Shown here one piece after another: positions 1-7,534 of a DNA stretch of 45,089 nucleotides. Position 1 is the stretch's first letter. Every line of letters starts with the position of its first letter. The notes beneath the pieces are model-generated. The model ran no database searches, had not been told where the DNA came from, and was given only the letters and a program-made list of their open reading frames with translations. Origin of the DNA: a virus; IMG/VR virus record IMGVR_UViG_3300043449_001526, positions 1-45,089 of that record; one strand, given 5' to 3'. The position numbers were made by a program, and so were the translations under genes.

Positions 1-86
1 AACATCTGGTAGTTTAAACTCCTTTATACGAGACAAGCCTGTGAGTCCTTGAGAAAGATAGCAGGTCTCTCGAAAACCTACACTGG
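1..86. other. Left edge without a recognisable gene
   Basis: No open frame with a start and ribosome-binding site is visible. Frame 2 is open from base 2 to a TGA at about base 50, so it could be the last 16 codons of a gene entering from the left, but nothing else supports that. No tRNA cloverleaf could be folded here. Confidence 0.3.
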
Positions 87-115
87 TTGACATTGTTCGA
101 CTCTTGTGCTATAAT
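87..115 (+). promoter_or_regulatory. sigma70-type promoter
   Basis: TTGACA at 87-92 and TATAAT at 110-115 with exactly 17 bp between them, preceded by GG. Transcription should start near 122, just ahead of AGGAG at 127-131 and the ATG at 137. Confidence 0.85.
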
Positions 116-136
116 ACAACATAAATAGGAGCAAGT

Positions 137-604
137 ATGCCTTGGATTGAAAACGTAGCAGCCGCAGATATCCCAACCCGCTTTCATCATGAAGCAGGTC
201 CAAACTCAATGCTGATCAGCATTGTTGATCCGGGTAGCTGGCGACCAGAAGCCGCCCATGAATTCAAAGAGCGTCATAACTTTGAGTTTTTAGATATTGA
301 AAAGAATGACTTTGCGCTTGACGAAGCCATGCGATGCAGCCAAGCTCAAGCAGACGAGCTGGTCCGTTTGTTGCAACATGCATTGGCGAATAAAATGAAC
401 GTGGTGGTTCATTGCTTTGCAGGCATTTGCCGCTCAGGTGCAGTATGCGAAGTTGGTGTAATGATGGGATTCGAAGACACAGGTCGATTCCGTAGTCCTA
501 ACCTGCTGGTCAAGCATCGCATGATGAAGGCCCTGGGTTGGACTTACGATGAGGACGAAAAGCCCAACATTGATGACTGGCGCACTTTTAGAAGCATTGA
601 CTAA
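137..604 (+). CDS. Tyrosine/dual-specificity phosphatase-like protein
   Basis: A 155-residue protein with the cysteine phosphatase signature HCFAGICRS at residues 92-100: Cys93 is the expected nucleophile and Arg99 the phosphate-binding arginine (CX5R). The small single-domain size fits phage and bacterial DSP-like phosphatases. The family hydrolyses phosphotyrosine, phosphoserine/threonine or other phosphoesters; the substrate here cannot be read from sequence. It is the first gene after a consensus promoter with a good AGGAG site. The last base of its TAA stop is the first base of the next ATG, so it probably heads an operon running into the release-factor and RNA-repair genes. Confidence 0.75.
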   Translation: MPWIENVAAADIPTRFHHEAGPNSMLISIVDPGSWRPEAAHEFKERHNFEFLDIEKNDFALDEAMRCSQAQADELVRLLQHALANKMNVVVHCFAGICRSGAVCEVGVMMGFEDTGRFRSPNLLVKHRMMKALGWTYDEDEKPNIDDWRTFRSID

Positions 605-810
605 TGCAAATATCAAGGGCCGAACAAAGTATTAATCGATACAATGCTGAACAATATCGTATTCAGCAGTATCGGTTAGAATCTAATCGAGCCCAAGATT
701 ACAGAGAGCTAGTCGAAAGACGAAATCGAGAACGTGAGAATGCCGAGCGTGTAGCTCGTAACATTCGATTAGATAATGACAAAGGTAGAAATATAGATAG
801 AGAATGTTAA
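604..810 (+). CDS. Small charged, probably helical protein
   Basis: 68 residues very rich in Arg, Glu, Asn and Gln, with repeated RxxxYRxxE-like spacing, so probably a single long helix or coiled coil. The ATG overlaps the stop of the phosphatase gene (TAATG), implying translational coupling. No family recognised. The biased composition means it could be a chance open frame, but position and coupling favour a real gene. Confidence 0.5.
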   Translation: MQISRAEQSINRYNAEQYRIQQYRLESNRAQDYRELVERRNRERENAERVARNIRLDNDKGRNIDREC

Positions 811-819
811 AAGGAATAG

Positions 820-1050
820 ATGTATAAAGTAATAGGAAAAGAAGAAACACTTAAAGTTCTTACATTGGCTGAAGCAATGAATGTTGCCAAGCACTTAAAC
901 GAGTTTGTGACTATAAGCGGTCCAGACTTTGAAATAGTAGGAATGTTTGGAGTAGATAGTATCAAAGACGGCTTATGCCCAGATGGTGTTAAATACGATT
1001 GGAACAAGGCCAGCAGAATTGGTCGTGTTAAAAAGGAGAGAGTAGCATGA
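820..1050 (+). CDS. Hypothetical protein, 76 aa
   Basis: Starts at ATG 820 behind an AAAGGAAT site, nine bases after the preceding stop, and ends in a TGA that overlaps the ATG of the release-factor-like gene (ATGA). Mixed alpha/beta composition, no signal peptide, no motif recognised. It is probably co-transcribed from the promoter at 87. Confidence 0.55.
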   Translation: MYKVIGKEETLKVLTLAEAMNVAKHLNEFVTISGPDFEIVGMFGVDSIKDGLCPDGVKYDWNKASRIGRVKKERVA

Positions 1051-1715
1051 AACGTGTTATTGAAGTCCGTGCCGCAGAAGGCGGCGAAGACAGTAAACTA
1101 TTTGCAAAAGATCTTGCACAAGCCTACATTAAGTTTGCCCACAGCAAAGGCTGAGCTACCCGCCTAATAGGTGAGTATCTTGGTGAACTTCACATTGAAG
1201 TAAAGGGTACTGATTTATCAGGCTTGTACAATGAAAGCGGTGGACACCGAATACAACGTGTTCCACCAACAGAGCGTAAGGGCAGGGTCCACACTAGCAC
1301 CGTAACAGTTGCTATCACAGATCCAGCTGAAGTTACCGCAAAGGTAGCTAACAGTGATTTACGCATTGAATGGTATAGTGGGACAGGCGCAGGCGGACAA
1401 CACCGCAACAAGCACCAAAACTCGTGCCGCATAACCCATATTCCCACCGGCACAGTTGCAACAGCACAATGCCGTAGCCGTCAGAATAGCTTAGACCAAG
1501 CATTAAGTACTATTCACAAAACGGTTGACGAAATGGTAAAGAACCAGTATAATAACAGCATAGCAAGTGATAGAAAGCAACAAGTTGGATCAGGTATGCG
1601 TGGCGATAAGATTCGCACATACCGTTTCCAAGATGATGTTGTCAAGGATCACGTAACAAATAAATCAAACAGCGTTAAGAAAGTGCTTGGTGGCAACTTT
1701 GATCTGCTGTGGTAA
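1047..1715 (+). CDS. RF1-like peptide chain release factor interrupted by in-frame UGA
   Basis: From ATG 1047 (ribosome site AAAAGGAGAG) the frame encodes 35 residues of release-factor domain 2 (IEVRAAEGGEDSKLF, like RF1 EIRAGTGGDEAALF), meets TGA at 1152-1154, and stays open in the same frame to TAA at 1713-1715. The downstream part carries GGHRIQRVPPTERKGRVHTS with the PxT motif that reads UAA/UAG in RF1, and the catalytic GAGGQH loop, so it is release-factor-like and lacks the N-terminal domain 1 of full-length RFs. The UGA falls where RF1 has Trp or another bulky residue (AEARRW; RF2 AESRGF). No good restart codon follows; TTG 1224 lies inside domain 2. It may be a pseudogene, an assembly error (TGG to TGA), or a readthrough-regulated gene. 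Codon termination or ribosome rescue is the inferred role. Confidence 0.7.
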
Positions 1716-1728
1716 TTGAAAGAATAAA

Positions 1729-2277
1729 ATGAAAACATGGATTACAAGTGACTTACACTTTGGGCACAAGAACATTATGAAGTTTTGCCCCCAAACTCGC
1801 GCAAGATTTAGAGACGATGTTGCATATATGAATAACGCAATGGCGGAAGAATGGAACCACAAGGTTCAACCAGAAGATTTGGTTTACATCTTAGGTGATG
1901 TAGCATTTATGTCGGGCAGTGAAGCTGGACGTACAATGAACCGATTGAACGGCAACAAGATTTTGATCGAAGGCAATCACGATCGCAAGACATTGCAGGA
2001 CGCAACTTTCCGAAGTGCATTTGTAGAGGTACACAAGTATTTGGACATCACTTATGATGGACACAAGTGCGTGATGTTTCACTATCCTATTGCAGAATGG
2101 GATCAGATGCACCGCGGAGCATTGCACTTTCATGGTCACTTGCACGGTGGTGTAAGCGGCTTGGAGCAATATCGTGCATTGGACGTGGGCATGGACTCAA
2201 CCGGTGAAATTGTAGTTTCTATGGAATATGCAATCAACCGAATCAGGAACAATGTAATTAAGGGTCATCATGTTTAA
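1729..2277 (+). CDS. Calcineurin-like metallophosphoesterase
   Basis: 182 residues with the full metal-binding set of the metallophosphoesterase superfamily: SDLHFGH (Asp8, His10), GDVAF (56-60), GNHD (82-85) and HGHLHG near residues 134-139. Single-domain proteins of this size hydrolyse phosphomonoesters, cyclic phosphodiesters or nucleic-acid ends. It overlaps the start of an RNA ligase gene by eight bases, so the pair is probably co-translated. An end-healing role (removing 3' phosphate or 2',3'-cyclic phosphate before ligation) is a reasonable inference from context, not shown by the motifs. Confidence 0.85.
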   Translation: MKTWITSDLHFGHKNIMKFCPQTRARFRDDVAYMNNAMAEEWNHKVQPEDLVYILGDVAFMSGSEAGRTMNRLNGNKILIEGNHDRKTLQDATFRSAFVEVHKYLDITYDGHKCVMFHYPIAEWDQMHRGALHFHGHLHGGVSGLEQYRALDVGMDSTGEIVVSMEYAINRIRNNVIKGHHV

Positions 2278-3172
2278 GGACAAGTTGAAAGAGTATGTAG
2301 AATCGTCTAAGTTGGTTGGCATGCGCGAAGCCGGCGAAGGCATCTATGTACTCAAATATAAGAAGCGTGTGTTTTACGACAACCTGTGGAACGAATACAT
2401 TGCTGAATGTCGTGGGTCTATTGTGGACAAGGATTTCAACTTAGTTGCATATCCATTCACAAAGATCTACAACTACGGTATTGAAAAGGAAGCACCTGTA
2501 TTAGATGCAAGCACTGAGGTTACCGCGTTTCGTAAAGTTAACGGCTTTATGGTTGCAATGACTTGGTACAACGGCGACATTTTAGTGTCTACTACAGGTT
2601 CAACTGACAGCCCATACGTTGCTATGGCAAAGGAAATGATGTTAACTCATCAATCTTGGGCAGACTGGCAGTTGGCATTCAACCGTTCTGACATGGACGG
2701 AATGACATTTATGTTTGAATGTGTGCATCCTAATGATCCTCACATTGTGGTCGAAAAGCCAGGTATGTATATCTTAGGTTATCGTGAAAATACTTGGTGT
2801 AGCAAAGTTGGATACAACAACGAAGTCTTAACAGACTTGGCTGGTGCGTTTAACTGCTACAAGCCAGAAGTGTACACAACCACTGTTGGTAATTTGATCG
2901 AACAAACTAAAAATGTTCGCCACGAAGGATTTGTATTTTATACTGCTGATGGTGTTAGTGCCAAGATCAAGTCACCATACTACTTGACTTCAAAGTGGGT
3001 TGCTCGCAATCCACGTACAGACAAGTTAGTAGACTTGAACAAGGACATTAAGCACAACCTAGACGAAGAATACTATCCACTAGTGGATGCTATTCGTGCT
3101 AACATTGCAGAATACACTGCTATGGACGAGCAAGCTCGATTAGAGTGGGTTCGCAACTTTGTAGGAGCATGA
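2270..3172 (+). CDS. T4 Rnl1-type RNA ligase
   Basis: 300 residues with the nucleotidyltransferase motifs of ATP-dependent RNA ligases: motif I KVNG with Lys89 as predicted AMP acceptor, the upstream RGSIVDKDFNLVAYPFTK segment typical of the T4 RNA ligase 1 family, FMFECV (motif III-like), EGFVFY (motif IV) and AKIKSP (motif V). Such enzymes seal 5'-phosphate and 3'-OH RNA ends; in T4 they repair tRNAs cut by host anticodon nucleases. The gene is coupled to a metallophosphoesterase and lies just upstream of two phage tRNA genes, fitting an RNA-repair module. Confidence 0.87.
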   Translation: MFKDKLKEYVESSKLVGMREAGEGIYVLKYKKRVFYDNLWNEYIAECRGSIVDKDFNLVAYPFTKIYNYGIEKEAPVLDASTEVTAFRKVNGFMVAMTWYNGDILVSTTGSTDSPYVAMAKEMMLTHQSWADWQLAFNRSDMDGMTFMFECVHPNDPHIVVEKPGMYILGYRENTWCSKVGYNNEVLTDLAGAFNCYKPEVYTTTVGNLIEQTKNVRHEGFVFYTADGVSAKIKSPYYLTSKWVARNPRTDKLVDLNKDIKHNLDEEYYPLVDAIRANIAEYTAMDEQARLEWVRNFVGA

Positions 3173-3173
3173 C

Positions 3174-3368
3174 ATGGATGAAAGCCATTTACCAGTAAGT
3201 GAGCAAAGCCTAGTCTTTCGTTTGCGAAAACGAGCAGAGATTAGGCGTCAGATTCCCAGCAGGTTATCAGTGCAAGAAGGAAAGCCCGATCGCATCGCTG
3301 ACTTGTTAGAAGAAGCCGCAAACGAAATAGTTCGTCTGCAAATTGAAATGTCCAAGTACGATGAATAA
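3174..3368 (+). CDS. Small phage protein, 64 aa
   Basis: ATG 3174 starts directly after the ligase stop. The sequence has a central RLRKRAEIRRQIPSR basic stretch and a C-terminal helix (DRIADLLEEAANEIVRLQ). Small proteins with this pattern are common in tailed phages but have no known function. No Cys or His cluster and no signal peptide are seen. Confidence 0.6.
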   Translation: MDESHLPVSEQSLVFRLRKRAEIRRQIPSRLSVQEGKPDRIADLLEEAANEIVRLQIEMSKYDE

Positions 3369-3386
3369 AATTTATTTGATAATGTC

Positions 3387-3415
3387 TTGACATTGTTAGA
3401 TAAGTATCGTATAAT
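3387..3415 (+). promoter_or_regulatory. sigma70-type promoter for the tRNA genes
   Basis: TTGACA 3387-3392 and TATAAT 3410-3415, 17-bp spacer. The predicted start near 3422 is a few bases ahead of the tRNA-Ser 5' end at 3429, so it should drive the tRNAs and following genes. Confidence 0.87.
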
Positions 3416-3428
3416 AAATGTATAGCAC

Positions 3429-3516
3429 GGAGCGTTGGCCGACCGGTTAAGGCAACAGATTGCTAATCTGTCACTCAGCAATGGGTGAGTAGGTTCGATT
3501 CCTACACGCTCCGCCA
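3429..3516 (+). tRNA. tRNA-Ser(GCU)
   Basis: Complete cloverleaf: acceptor GGAGCGT/ACGCTCC, anticodon stem ACAGA/TCTGT with loop TTGCTAA (anticodon GCU, reads AGC and AGU), the long class II variable arm expected for Ser, T-arm with loop TTCGATT, discriminator G, and an encoded CCA at 3514-3516. It follows a consensus promoter by 13 bases. Confidence 0.96.
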
Positions 3517-3541
3517 AATTTTTAAACCAAAGAAAGAAACT

Positions 3542-3706
3542 ATGATCAAGCCAGGAAAAACATTTAAGTTGAGCAAGCAAACAAAACGTCTGATGTGCTC
3601 TATTGTTGACGCACACGCACGTAACGCATTTAAACGAGCAATGATTCAAGCAGAACTTGCAGCCGCTGTGATCATCAAACGCGAGCCACGTGAAGCTCGT
3701 AAGTAA
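3542..3706 (+). CDS. Small basic protein, 54 aa
   Basis: The frame is open from inside the tRNA, but the natural start is ATG 3542, preceded by the purine-rich AAAGAAAGAA. The product is Lys/Arg-rich (GKTFKLSKQTKRLM at the N-terminus, IIKREPREARK at the C-terminus) and probably binds nucleic acid or is simply a helical basic protein. It sits between the two tRNA genes and ends nine bases before tRNA-Arg. No family recognised. Confidence 0.5.
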   Translation: MIKPGKTFKLSKQTKRLMCSIVDAHARNAFKRAMIQAELAAAVIIKREPREARK

Positions 3707-3715
3707 TTGTCTTTT

Positions 3716-3790
3716 CTGGCGTTAGTACAATGGATAGTACAGCGAGCTTCTACCTCGCGAATGTGGGTTCGATTCCTGCACGCCGGACCA
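3716..3790 (+). tRNA. tRNA-Arg(UCU)
   Basis: Cloverleaf: acceptor CTGGCGT/ACGCCGG (one T-G pair), D-stem GTAC/GTAC, anticodon stem GCGAG/CTCGC with loop CTTCTAC (anticodon UCU, reads AGA and AGG), T-stem GTGGG/CCTGC with two wobble pairs and loop TTCGATT, discriminator A and encoded CCA at 3788-3790. Phage tRNAs for rare AGA/AGG codons are common. Confidence 0.94.
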
Positions 3791-4630
3791 TTAGCATTGG
3801 CACTTGCATTACCTGTTAGTGCTAAAACAAAACCTGTCGCACCGCCTGCTCCTGAAGCACGAGCGGTGCTTCTTTTTGACCAAAAAACCAAGACTGTAGT
3901 AGAGGGAATTAACATTCATGAACGCTTGCCCATTGCAAGTGTTTCAAAGTTGGTTACCGCATACGTAGTGTTGGAAAGTCACGCCGACTTAGATGAAAAG
4001 GTAAAAGTTCTTCCTTCATCTATTGAGCGTAGCAAAATACTTCGCGTTGGATCAATGGTCACCCGCCGTGAATTATTGTACATGGCATTAATCGCTTCAG
4101 ATAACTTGGCCGCACGAACACTAGCAACTGCCCACCCAGGCGGATACGATAACTTTATTTCTACAATGAATACCACCGTAAAGTTATTGGGTATGGAAAA
4201 TACTGGCTTCTCTGATGCTTCTGGTCTAAGTGTATTCAATACAAGTACAGCATGGGACTTGCATATACTAAACACAGCCATTGTCAAGTACAGCATCTTT
4301 AATGACACAGCAATGAGCAAAACCGCAACGCAACAAGTCGAAGGTGCTCGCGGCAAGATTAAGCAATTTATAATGCGTAACACTTCTGCACTCGCTGGAG
4401 AATTTGATCTACAACTTGGTAAAACTGGATTTACCAATGCAGCCAAATGGTGTATTGACATGCAAGTGCGTCATGCTGGTAAGTCATTTGATGTTATTGT
4501 ACTTGGGTCACCTTCCAAAGAAGTACGAAACAAGTTGGCAAAGAAGCTGATCCAAAAATACACAAATGGATTCATTGGCATAACAGTAATTGATAAGATC
4601 GAGCAAATTGACATTGGCACAGCGTACTAA
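3761..4630 (+). CDS. Serine D,D-peptidase, S11 (PBP5/7-like) family
   Basis: The protein has the three penicillin-binding motifs: SVSK (60-63, Ser60 nucleophile), SDN (113-115) and KTG (221-223), in the order of D-alanyl-D-alanine carboxypeptidases/endopeptidases, about the size of the short PBP7 type. These cleave peptidoglycan stem peptides in the periplasm. A signal-peptide core (PLALALALPVSA) precedes the domain, but the only ATG giving a full signal peptide is 3761, inside the variable loop of tRNA-Arg; the frame is open further upstream to TTG 3707, before the tRNA. No Shine-Dalgarno is visible for ATG 3761. The start is uncertain, the enzyme family is not. Likely role: cell-wall remodelling or helping lysis. 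Confidence 0.82.
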   Translation: MWVRFLHAGPLALALALPVSAKTKPVAPPAPEARAVLLFDQKTKTVVEGINIHERLPIASVSKLVTAYVVLESHADLDEKVKVLPSSIERSKILRVGSMVTRRELLYMALIASDNLAARTLATAHPGGYDNFISTMNTTVKLLGMENTGFSDASGLSVFNTSTAWDLHILNTAIVKYSIFNDTAMSKTATQQVEGARGKIKQFIMRNTSALAGEFDLQLGKTGFTNAAKWCIDMQVRHAGKSFDVIVLGSPSKEVRNKLAKKLIQKYTNGFIGITVIDKIEQIDIGTAY

Positions 4631-4637
4631 GTATCGC

Positions 4638-5162
4638 ATGTCAGTTTATTCCTTTCAATCATATTCGCCAGTTATTGAGCCAACAGCATACATCCAAGAT
4701 GCCGCAACTGTAATTGGCAACTGCACAATTGGATCAGGTTGCAGTATTTGGCCAGGCGCAGTTCTTCGTGGCGATAATGATAACATTACATTGAAGTCTA
4801 ATGTAAATGTCCAAGATGGCGCAGTAATTCACGTTGACACAGGTCACCCCGCAGTGTTACATGATGGTGTAAGCATTGGTCATTTGGCAATGGTGCATGG
4901 TGCCACCATTGGTGAGAACACACTGATTGGAATGCAAGCAATCATATTAAACGATGCAGTCATTGGTAAGAATTGCATCATTGGGGCTAACACAGTAATA
5001 GCCGCAGGAAAAGTTATACCTGACAATTCTCTTGTTGTAGGAACACCAGGAAAGATTGTTAGAGAAGTAACCGCAGAAGAAATCGCAGGCAATAAACAAA
5101 ACGCACTGAACTATTCTGCAAAAGCAAACATGTATAAAACAGGGTTGGTAAAAATAAAATGA
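4638..5162 (+). CDS. Gamma-carbonic anhydrase-like hexapeptide-repeat protein
   Basis: 174 residues of left-handed beta-helix repeats (IGNCTIGSGCSIWPGAVLRGD and onward), ending in VVGTPGKIVREVT. The gamma-class metal ligands appear as His65 (AVIHVD), His82 and His87 (GHLAMVHG), with RGDND and NVQDG also conserved as in the YrdA/CaiE/Cam group. Start ATG 4638 is chosen because the upstream extension lies in the preceding gene. The family includes true carbonic anhydrases and proteins of unknown activity; bicarbonate/CO2 chemistry is an inference. The gene overlaps the next ATG by four bases. Such a metabolic gene is unusual in a phage. Confidence 0.85.
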   Translation: MSVYSFQSYSPVIEPTAYIQDAATVIGNCTIGSGCSIWPGAVLRGDNDNITLKSNVNVQDGAVIHVDTGHPAVLHDGVSIGHLAMVHGATIGENTLIGMQAIILNDAVIGKNCIIGANTVIAAGKVIPDNSLVVGTPGKIVREVTAEEIAGNKQNALNYSAKANMYKTGLVKIK

Positions 5163-5443
5163 ATAAGAAATATCCGTTTTGGGCAAGAGCACGACATCAT
5201 TTAGAACACAGTAACATGGGTTATTGGTATCATTGTGGGCATAGCTTTTACAATGGCGGACGACTATTAGTGTTAGCATTGAGTAGTTTCGTCCATGGCT
5301 TATTCCCGTGGTTGTTTAAGTTCCATGCCGCACATGGTGTAATGAGAATTTACGAAGAACTAAAGCGCATGCCGCATTTGCGCGAAGCACAAATTCGTAT
5401 TGCAAAAGAAGTTGAAGAAGAATTGTTAAAGAAGGAAAACTAA
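5159..5443 (+). CDS. DUF6356-like small membrane protein
   Basis: 94 residues: a polar N-terminus with HHLEHSNMGYWYH, one or two hydrophobic segments (RLLVLALSSFVHGLFPWLF) and a charged C-terminal helix. The pattern HLExxxMxYWxHxxxS...VHxxxPxLF...IYEELKRMPH resembles, from memory, the DUF6356 family of short bacterial membrane proteins of unknown function. It overlaps the carbonic-anhydrase-like gene by ATGA and is probably made with it. Confidence 0.6.
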   Translation: MNKKYPFWARARHHLEHSNMGYWYHCGHSFYNGGRLLVLALSSFVHGLFPWLFKFHAAHGVMRIYEELKRMPHLREAQIRIAKEVEEELLKKEN

Positions 5444-5444
5444 C

Positions 5445-6215
5445 ATGTGGGAAAAAACGTTCGAAGCAAGAACAGCTAACTTTCATATGAACGCATTCAA
5501 AAAGCGTTCAAACTCAAACTGCTATTACTCTCCAGGAGTTGATAGATTTTTTGCAGTAGATACACTTGACCCATATACGGCTCTTGAAGTTGCACAACTT
5601 CTTAGCGGAAAAATGCCTGGCATTGCAGTTTGTATTTTAAGCATTGATGATGCATTTATGACAAACGACAACTGCCACGAATATACTTTGTCTGAAAAGC
5701 AAGTGTTTGCAACTGGTGCAAGCATTTTGTTTAGTAGACAAATTCCTGCTATTCGACGTTTCCCGCCACAGTCGGTTGTTAAAACAAATTCAATGCCACT
5801 TGACTACAAAGACAATGAGCACTTTGAAATCTTCTTACAATTTAAACAATACGCACGTTTTGTTATTCAAGCCTGGCATGCCGCAAAACAATGCGATTGC
5901 GTTTTTAACTTTATGCCAATGGAAGAATATGCAAGCAAGTATTTTAAAGATTTGAATCCTGGATTTGAAACACCGTCAGACAATGTCAATGGTGAATTGA
6001 AAACTGGAATCACAAATGAGATTAGAAAAATTCTTTACTTCAGCAATACACATACCGAAGCACTTGAACAAATTGCACAAATGTGGCGCACAAATAACAC
6101 ACCATTGAGCCAGGCCTGGCGCACTCAATTTTACAACCTCCTAGAAATTGACCCGCCTGCAGATTTACTAAACGCAGAGATTGACATTGAACGCTACTCT
6201 GGCTACTTGCTATAA
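5445..6215 (+). CDS. Hypothetical protein, 256 aa
   Basis: Starts at ATG 5445 behind AAGGAAAAC. A soluble mixed alpha/beta protein without a signal peptide or a motif I recognise; several aromatic and Cys residues but no CxxC pair. It ends nine bases before the PP-loop ATPase gene and probably belongs to the same transcript, so a joint function is plausible. It does not show the motifs of the four-member family described for 13491-14417. Confidence 0.6.
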   Translation: MWEKTFEARTANFHMNAFKKRSNSNCYYSPGVDRFFAVDTLDPYTALEVAQLLSGKMPGIAVCILSIDDAFMTNDNCHEYTLSEKQVFATGASILFSRQIPAIRRFPPQSVVKTNSMPLDYKDNEHFEIFLQFKQYARFVIQAWHAAKQCDCVFNFMPMEEYASKYFKDLNPGFETPSDNVNGELKTGITNEIRKILYFSNTHTEALEQIAQMWRTNNTPLSQAWRTQFYNLLEIDPPADLLNAEIDIERYSGYLL

Positions 6216-6223
6216 GGAACAAC

Positions 6224-7534
6224 ATGGAACAGAAACCTTTATCACTTGACGACTCGCTATACTTTAGCTCTATTAACTTCAATGGCTACCAAAATGATTT
6301 CTGGTCAGGGGTATATGACGAGACTGGGCCCGGCGGCAAGTTTGCAATTGACTTAGCACGTAGATTAAATCCAAATCGTTATGTAAGCAGAAACAGTAGC
6401 GTCTGGACTAATCCTTGGCCACAGGAAATTATCCCCAAGTATGCAATGATTGATTATGATCCAACGTTTAACTTGTCGTTCTCTGAGGTAAGTGATTTAA
6501 AAGCATTGGATTTCAAACAACGCATTAACTCCAAAAACGAACGTTTTGCAATGATGTACTCTGGTGGCATTGACAGCACCATTATGGTTGTTGCATTGTT
6601 AAAGAACTTGACTACAGAAGAACTAAAAAATATTAGCATCTGTACAAGTATCCCTGCATTAGTAGAGAATCCAAACTTCTGGAGAAAGTACATCTACGGC
6701 AAGTTTGAAATCATTGATTCAATGACAAACAAATATCACGACTTAATCTTGCGCGGCTATACACCGGTGACTGCTGATGACGGTGATTGTATTTTTGGTA
6801 CTGTCTTTGGCATTGGATTATACCACAACTGGTTACCAGTGGCCAATCGTGCAGGATTCTCTGAAGAACGTAAGGCACAGATTGCACAACGCATTACACG
6901 ATTTAATGATCCTGAAGTACATTACTCAGAGTTTAAAGATTTGTTGAGTGCGTACTTTGCAGTGCCACCTAACCAAAAATTCCCGCTAGTAGGTCAAGCC
7001 AATCCAGATCCAAATTTTGGTCGTCGCTTGTATGATAAATTTGCATTAAATTGCCAAACGGCCGATGTGCCAATCAACAGCTTGCACGACTTTTTCTGGT
7101 GGTTAATCTTTAACGTCAAGATGCTCAACTGCGGAGTTCGCGGAGCATTGTACTATAACGATTTGGTTGAACCAAATACTGCAATTCATGCAGTTGAAAA
7201 TTGGTACATGTTCCCAGGCTACCAGCAATGGTCAATGAACAATAACAACAACGGGCAGAAAATCTTAGGCAGTGCGGCTACATATAAAAAAGCAGGACGT
7301 GATTACATTTATGATTTTGATCGCAATCCTTGGTACAAGACTTTCAAACTAAAACTTGAAAGCATGGCACTTAATGTGGTACGCCAAGAGATCAACGTTG
7401 ATTTACCAAACGGCCGACCATCTGCTAGATTTGGTATTACAAACGATTACAGACTGCTTGATATCGACAAGCCAGATGTGCAAGAGTACATTAGGCACCA
7501 TTTAAATAATTTTCAGATTACATGGAGTGAATAA
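6224..7534 (+). CDS. PP-loop (N-type) ATP pyrophosphatase, asparagine-synthase-like
   Basis: 436 residues with the PP-loop SGGIDST at 113-119, followed by a helix, as in asparagine synthetase C-domains, QueC, TilS and related enzymes that adenylate a substrate before amide or sulfur transfer. It lacks an N-terminal glutamine amidotransferase domain (no Cys2), so ammonia or another amine would have to come from elsewhere. The roughly 110 residues before the loop and 310 after it are unlike QueC or TilS in length. It starts nine bases after an unknown gene with AAGGAACAAC as ribosome site, and its TAA shares a base with the start of the GNAT-like gene. Substrate unknown; peptide or small-molecule modification is an inference. 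Confidence 0.72.
   Translation: MEQKPLSLDDSLYFSSINFNGYQNDFWSGVYDETGPGGKFAIDLARRLNPNRYVSRNSSVWTNPWPQEIIPKYAMIDYDPTFNLSFSEVSDLKALDFKQRINSKNERFAMMYSGGIDSTIMVVALLKNLTTEELKNISICTSIPALVENPNFWRKYIYGKFEIIDSMTNKYHDLILRGYTPVTADDGDCIFGTVFGIGLYHNWLPVANRAGFSEERKAQIAQRITRFNDPEVHYSEFKDLLSAYFAVPPNQKFPLVGQANPDPNFGRRLYDKFALNCQTADVPINSLHDFFWWLIFNVKMLNCGVRGALYYNDLVEPNTAIHAVENWYMFPGYQQWSMNNNNNGQKILGSAATYKKAGRDYIYDFDRNPWYKTFKLKLESMALNVVRQEINVDLPNGRPSARFGITNDYRLLDIDKPDVQEYIRHHLNNFQITWSE

Noticed and set aside
119-126. CATAAATA as a late promoter before 137
   Set aside because: It overlaps the start region of a perfect sigma70 promoter and is better explained by chance.
1047-1715. RF2-type programmed +1 frameshift
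   Set aside because: The sequence before and after the UGA is in the same frame, so no shift is required or useful; only readthrough could join the parts.
3248-3649. Minus-strand ORF of 133 codons containing AERVGIEPTHPLLSDRLA
   Set aside because: This sequence is the antisense translation of the tRNA-Ser gene, a well-known database artefact; the rest is antisense to coding DNA.
3707-3760. N-terminal extension of the D,D-peptidase frame through tRNA-Arg from TTG 3707
   Set aside because: The residues are a translation of tRNA sequence and resemble nothing in the family; the ATG inside the tRNA is kept only as the least bad start.
6224-7534. QueC (7-cyano-7-deazaguanine synthase) for the PP-loop protein
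   Set aside because: It is nearly twice the length of QueC, the loop starts after about 110 residues, and no C-terminal zinc-binding cysteine set or other queuosine-pathway gene is seen.
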